A stretch of DNA of 64,000 nucleotides from Liolophura sinensis (taxonomy: Eukaryota > Mollusca > Polyplacophora > Chitonida > Chitonidae), in the NCBI RefSeq assembly GCF_032854445.1, contig NC_088304.1, positions 19,257,850-19,321,849 of the forward strand, given 5' to 3'. The notes beneath the pieces were generated by a model. The model ran no database searches. It saw nothing but the letters and a program-made list of their open reading frames with translations, and was not told the DNA's origin. Positions 61,271-64,000 of this stretch are shown here, piece by piece. The position numbers were made by a program, and so were the translations under genes. Position 1 is the first letter of the stretch. Each line of letters begins with the position of its first letter.

Positions 61271-62179
61271 AAAACACTCATATTTGAGTTGCTTGACTTT
61301 CATAGAATGACTTAAGTTAATAAAATAGGTATTATATTTGAAGTTCCATTAAAGAGATAAAGATGACAGACTGGAGTTCGAATAAGGAATTTATAATAGT
61401 CAGGAATGCAACTCCTTTCTCCTACAGCCTCTTGTGTTTAGTGACCTTAGATTTGAGAGGGAATTTGAATTAAGACATACATATAAGTTCTTTTATCATG
61501 TCTTGCCATAAAATTAAAATCCACGTAACTGATGTATAAAATCCGATGGATGAAACGTATGTCTTCTTTTTTCATTCTTTGCCAGATAAGAAATTCAGAT
61601 GAATAAAATAAAAATCGAATGGCAAACTAGAATAAATAAAACATTCAACTTGTTGACATGGTTTTTGATATTTTAAATAATTATTTATTGTTTCAACCTA
61701 TTCGCGAATATTTCCCTTCCGATGCCGGGTGGAGCGTGAGAGAAAGGACAGAGGCGGAGTATGAGAGAAACTTGTGACGGGAAGGGCAGAGCGTGCAGGA
61801 ATGCATGGCAGAGGCCGAACAGAGCCTCACAGAAACAGCGGAGAGACTGAGCGAAACCAGCTCACCTCGCCAGATTACATTGGAGTTGGATTCGAGCACT
61901 TGGCTTATTCCAAGGAATTCACAGTAAGGTATCTTGCTTTACCCATCACAGGCATGTTGTTGTTCAAGAAGCTGACCATGTATAAATGACAAATATTTCT
62001 TCGAACAAGAGATTTATGAGGTCGGTTGATATTTTCACAAAAATGAAACGGCCTCAGAATGAGACGCCTCAGGCACGATAACTGTAAACGGTTATGCCAT
62101 TGGCTTTTTGATTTCTCCTTTCTTTCAACGAACTGGAATATTTGGACACATTTCGACTTGTTTATATAGTAAAAGCGGT

Positions 62180-62810
62180 CCGTGTTATTGGCGCATGTCA
62201 CGTGTTACGTATTTTACGGTATAATCATGGTCAATATATCAGGTCAATATTAAAATGGTCTATCTTACCATTAAGGCAACATCGGCTGGGTATAACAAGT
62301 ATATTACTTAGCTAACTCTGAGCAGAGATACAGCTTTGAAGGACTAAATACGACGACTTCATGAAAACGCAATTTACGTTTGTTGTTTGGACAGTACATA
62401 TTCCAGCGTGTTCACCATACTGCATGTATGTCATTAAAACACGTGACGAGTGTTGGCCAGTGATTATCGCGGGTTGTACATTACCTACTGGGTGCAAGAA
62501 TAAAAACAACAGAATTTCAATTTTCACTTTGAAAAAAAAAAAAGAAACAGTACGTATAATTTGTATATATTTCAGAATACAATGTGATTGATACATTATG
62601 TCAGGAATCTCTTGTAGCATTGAGGCAAATCTTAAAGGAACCCTTAGCAACAACAGATTTCATCCAATGACACGAGAAGAAATGCCTATAGCGCAATAAA
62701 TAAACATAAGCAAAGAATCACAGAAAGCGTCAAATGAGGCTTTAAAGTAAGGCATTCGTAATTTGACTGGAGTAATACTTGGCCCATGCAGAGAAACTTT
62801 AATGAATGGT
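62180..62810. repeat. Diverged direct repeat near IL-17-like genes, copy 2
   Basis: Second copy of the 60650-61270 segment, same orientation, about 1.5 kb to the right and about 350 bases before the stop of paralogue 2. Confidence 0.6.
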
Positions 62811-63158
62811 GCAGGATTGTTACTGTTGGCAAACACACACCGACGAGTTAAATGGCTTAGTACAACATAAGTTGTGGATATAGTTGTAATGTATGAAATT
62901 TAGCCGGAGACAAAAAGTGGACAAACTGGGGCATTTTACAAAGGGGAAATCGTTTATCCTCATGACCAGTGGTACGATGGTGCCTGTAAAATACTGATGT
63001 GGCAATAAATATTCTCATGTTAATATAACAGAGTGTAAATCAATTCATATTAATCTAATAAAAACCTGTCTGGTGCGATTGCAGGGGTCGATATGAACAT
63101 GAGCATCTGATTGGTCAAAATCCATGGCAACGAGTACAGAATCATTGTCCCGAAAATA

Positions 63159-63743
63159 TCATGGAGACGGGGTTGGTCCGTTGGTGTTACTTCCGCCGGA
63201 AACCTGCACATAAGGGTGTGCGCAGGTGCAGGCAGTTTTAATTTTCTCCACTACTCGGGCGTACTGATAAAACTCTCCATTACACCCGACTCTGCGTAAA
63301 GCGTTGATGTAATTATACACCGGCTGACAAACGTTCTGCGTCTGGCGACCATCGGGGGCGAACTCGAGGCAGTTTTCACAGGAACACTCCACCTCCAGGA
63401 CATCCCAAGGGACTCTGTTCGGATCGTAGTTGATCACCCAGCGGACGGGACAGGTAGACCTATCGTTGAGGTGTGGCAAGGTGCCATTCGGTCTGGAGGG
63501 GCACGTCTCAAACCCGTCGAAATATAACCTGAAGGTGTTAAGAAATGTAGGGTCGATGTCGTTAGGAGCGATGGGCAAACCGACCGACAATCCTGGCAAA
63601 TTATTCAGCGATTCGTGTTTAGTATTGCTTTGGAACTCTTCGATGATGGATTTTAAATCTGGCGGTTGCTTGTAGCAGCCGAACTGAGGTAGTTTTCTGC
63701 CAAATACAAGAGACAGGATGAGGAGGAAGACGATTTTCTGTGG
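63159..63743 (-). CDS. IL-17-like secreted cytokine (paralogue 2; first exon outside or not found)
   Basis: Same family and architecture as the gene at 56471. The second exon starts at an acceptor (TTTGTTTGTTGCAG) at 63743 in phase 0, exactly as in paralogue 1, and encodes 194 residues to a TGA stop. It opens with the hydrophobic core of a signal peptide (PQKIVFLLILSLVFG). Marks are CPVRW, ECSCENC, ALRRVGC and TACTC; ten cysteines, all matched in paralogue 1. A sequon lies at NGT. By eye about two-thirds of aligned residues are identical to paralogue 1, including long runs such as NLPGLS, VVEKIKTACTC and VQVSGGSN. The start codon must be in an upstream exon to the right; I found no convincing one in 63744-64000. 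Not a pseudogene by anything visible. Confidence 0.86.
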   Translation of the reverse strand, partial: PQKIVFLLILSLVFGRKLPQFGCYKQPPDLKSIIEEFQSNTKHESLNNLPGLSVGLPIAPNDIDPTFLNTFRLYFDGFETCPSRPNGTLPHLNDRSTCPVRWVINYDPNRVPWDVLEVECSCENCLEFAPDGRQTQNVCQPVYNYINALRRVGCNGEFYQYARVVEKIKTACTCAHPYVQVSGGSNTNGPTPSP

Positions 63744-64000
63744 CTGCAACAAACAAAAACCATTCCACAGTTAATATGTCAGAATTCGCACCCAAAACAT
63801 TTCATTTCAGTAGAATACAAATTAATACATCTATATGTTTTTCCCAACGTTTTACACTTGATAACAGCAATTTTTCTGAAACTGAAAGGTCACATTTGTG
63901 TTATCCTTGCTTCTAATCCAGGACCATTAAGTATAGTATATGTATTATTGATTCTATTATAAAACAACCAAGTCAAGAAAACTCTCCAAAATCATTTCGA
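63744..64000 (-). other. Intron or 5' flank of IL-17-like paralogue 2
   Basis: AT-rich and without repeats. In paralogue 1 the matching intron is 257 bases, so the first exon probably begins at or just beyond the right edge. Confidence 0.5.

Larger units (their letters stand above)
57337..63158. other. Spacer between the two convergent IL-17-like genes
   Basis: Contains the 3' UTR of paralogue 1, a MITE-like element, a degenerate purine-rich minisatellite and two diverged copies of a segment of about 600 bases. No further gene recognised. Confidence 0.6.

Overview
The window is animal nuclear DNA, most likely from a mollusc. Its genes are split by canonical GT-AG introns. Its spacers and introns are full of tRNA-derived SINEs and minisatellites, and it carries IL-17-type cytokine genes together with a carboxypeptidase D of more than three domains. 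Species is inferred only from these traits.

Layout. (1) Positions 1-33665, minus strand: a carboxypeptidase D (CPD)-like gene. I could join 19 exons in frame (4021 coding bases, 1340 residues). It starts at 33665 and runs off the left edge inside its fourth carboxypeptidase domain. Domains I and II keep all catalytic residues, domain III has lost them, and domain IV keeps the zinc motif HxxE as far as it can be seen. (2) Positions 33666-34318: a short head-to-head spacer, probably a shared promoter region. (3) Positions 34319-43605, plus strand: a seven-exon, 201-residue membrane protein of the CDP-alcohol phosphatidyltransferase family, most like phosphatidylinositol synthase (CDIPT) at its N-terminal half but diverged after it. 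(4) Positions 43606-56470: a long intergenic stretch of minisatellites, SINE copies, TA repeats and a 150-bp palindrome, with no gene I can support. (5) Positions 56471-57336 (plus) and 63159-63743 (minus): two convergent, clearly paralogous IL-17-like cytokine genes. The first is complete with a TATA box; the second lacks its first exon in the window. Three perfect CRE octamers lie about 0.8-0.9 kb upstream of the first.

Function. CPD would trim basic C-terminal residues from proproteins in the trans-Golgi network. The CDIPT-like enzyme would make or remodel a phospholipid head group in the ER membrane. The IL-17-like proteins would be secreted immune signals. Apart from the divergent promoter there is no sign that these genes act together.

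Repeats. At least fifteen tandem arrays (periods 20 to about 180 bp) sit mostly inside introns. One SINE family (A, with a V-SINE-like central part) has more than twenty copies or fragments. A second family (B) has five. Several ORFs of 100-350 codons are only read-through of these arrays and are not annotated as genes.
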